NCBI RefSeq assembly: GCF_000717025.1
Contig: NZ_JNXG01000005.1
Location: 248,001 to 312,000, forward strand
DNA: 64,000 nt
Reading direction: 5' to 3'
DNA from: Streptomyces atroolivaceus
GTDB taxonomy: Bacteria; Actinomycetota; Actinomycetes; Streptomycetales; Streptomycetaceae
In this document: piece after piece, positions 63,289 to 64,000 of the stretch
How positions within the stretch are numbered: the first letter of the stretch is position 1
How the letters are laid out: the number at the start of each line of letters is the position of its first letter
Program-made: the position numbers and the translations under genes
Notes under the pieces: model-generated
Database searches by the model: none
Seen by the model: the letters and a program-made list of their open reading frames with translations, nothing else
Told to the model about the DNA's origin: nothing

Positions 63289-64000
63289 TCAGGCCTCGGC
63301 GATCTCCGTCATCCGCACGGGACGGCGAAGGGCGCGCGACAGCTCGCACGCCTCGGCGATGCGCAGCGCGTGCAGGGCCTCCCGGCCGTCGCAGGGGTTC
63401 ACCAGCTCGCCGCGCACGACACCGAGGAACACGTCCAGTTCGGCCTCGTACGCCGGGGCGAACCGCTCCAGGAAACCCGGCCAGGGCTTGGCCGGCGCGG
63501 GCGGGCCCTGCGGCTCGGCCGAGGCCAGCGGCGTACGGTCGTCGAGGCCGACCGCGATCTGCCCCAGCTCGCCCGCCAGCTCCATGCGCACGTCGTAACC
63601 GGCTCCGTTGCACCGGGTGGCCGTCGCCGTCACCAGGGTGCCGTCGTCCAGGGTCAGCAGCGCCGCAGCCGTGTCCACGTCACCCGCTTCGCGGAACATC
63701 GCTGGGCCCGCGTCCGACCCCGTGGCGTACACCTCCGTCACCTCACGGCCCGTGACCCAGCGCAGGATGTCGAAGTCGTGCACCAGGCAGTCCCTGAACA
63801 GCCCTCCGGAGAGCGGCAGATACGCGGCGGGCGGGGGAGCGGGGTCGGAGGTCGTCGCCCGTACGGTGTGCAGCCGGCCCAGTGTGCCGCCGCGCACGGC
63901 GGCGCGCGCCGCGGCGTATCCCGCGTCGAACCGGCGCATGAAACCGAGCTGGAGCACAGTGCCCGCCCGGTCGACCTCGCGCAGCGCGCCCAGGGTCCCC
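63289..64000 (-). CDS. Gfo/Idh/MocA-family oxidoreductase (5' end outside window)
   Basis: The frame stays open to the window end, so only the C-terminal ~236 residues are seen. They include LQLGFMRRFDAGYAAARAAV, GGLFRDCLVHDFDILRWVTG with the Asp and His of the family active site, and NPCDGREALHALRIAEACEL. The pattern is like inositol 2-dehydrogenase and related NAD(P)-dependent sugar or polyol dehydrogenases. It is convergent with the P450 operon. Confidence 0.88.
   Translation of the reverse strand, partial: GTLGALREVDRAGTVLQLGFMRRFDAGYAAARAAVRGGTLGRLHTVRATTSDPAPPPAAYLPLSGGLFRDCLVHDFDILRWVTGREVTEVYATGSDAGPAMFREAGDVDTAAALLTLDDGTLVTATATRCNGAGYDVRMELAGELGQIAVGLDDRTPLASAEPQGPPAPAKPWPGFLERFAPAYEAELDVFLGVVRGELVNPCDGREALHALRIAEACELSRALRRPVRMTEIAEA

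Overview
The window looks like a Streptomyces chromosome arm. GC content is very high with third-position bias, GTG/TTG starts are frequent, ATGA/GTGA gene overlaps are common, and there are Streptomyces-type families (DUF6083, DUF5955-like, DasR-like GntR, IclR-type AllR, GH46 chitosanases, tandem P450s). I see no rRNA, tRNA, CRISPR array, insertion sequence, prophage or origin.

Layout. 1-10 kb: a DHA2 drug exporter with a xi-class glutathione S-transferase homologue, a DMT transporter, an AlkZ-like winged-helix protein, then a GAF-LuxR regulator divergent from two overlapping acyl-CoA synthetase genes. 10-17 kb: glyoxylate carboligase (gcl), two small Streptomyces proteins, catalase, and a hyi-glxR operon. 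17-24.3 kb: a das-like set, with a GntR/HutC regulator divergent from a solute-binding lipoprotein, two sugar permeases, a GH20 hexosaminidase and a CBM3-GH16 enzyme. 24.4-31.7 kb: urate catabolism (uraD, HIU hydrolase, uricase, NCS2 permease, 8-oxoguanine deaminase, second NCS2 permease). 31.7-46.8 kb: accessory genes, including tandem chitosanases, an FN3 lipoprotein, a secreted hydrolase, a DeoR/DUF4406/NudK-like group and a lipoprotein GH10 xylanase. 47-54 kb: malate synthase, MocA-like cytidylyltransferase, AllR, allantoinase and allantoicase. 54-64 kb: mixed genes (ABM monooxygenase, aldo-keto reductase, RibD-like, YihY, TetR, EamA), two decayed genes, a P450-thioesterase-P450 group, and a Gfo/Idh/MocA oxidoreductase cut by the window end.

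How it works together. Urate (imported, or made from 8-oxoguanine) goes through uricase, HIU hydrolase and OHCU decarboxylase to allantoin. Allantoinase and allantoicase then lead towards ureidoglycolate and glyoxylate. Glyoxylate is used by malate synthase, or by Gcl and GlxR to give glycerate. Xanthine dehydrogenase, ureidoglycolate lyase and glycerate kinase are not in the window.

Main regulatory observation. Four dispersed promoters of this pathway (gcl, hyi-glxR, aceB, allB) each carry two 15-bp TTCCG-N5-CGGAA-like palindromes exactly 21 bp apart, probably AllR operators. A second palindrome, TCAACAAAYYGTTGA-like, sits on the -35 boxes of the uricase operon, catalase and malate synthase, and also lies in front of allB. 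It links the H2O2-producing uricase to catalase.
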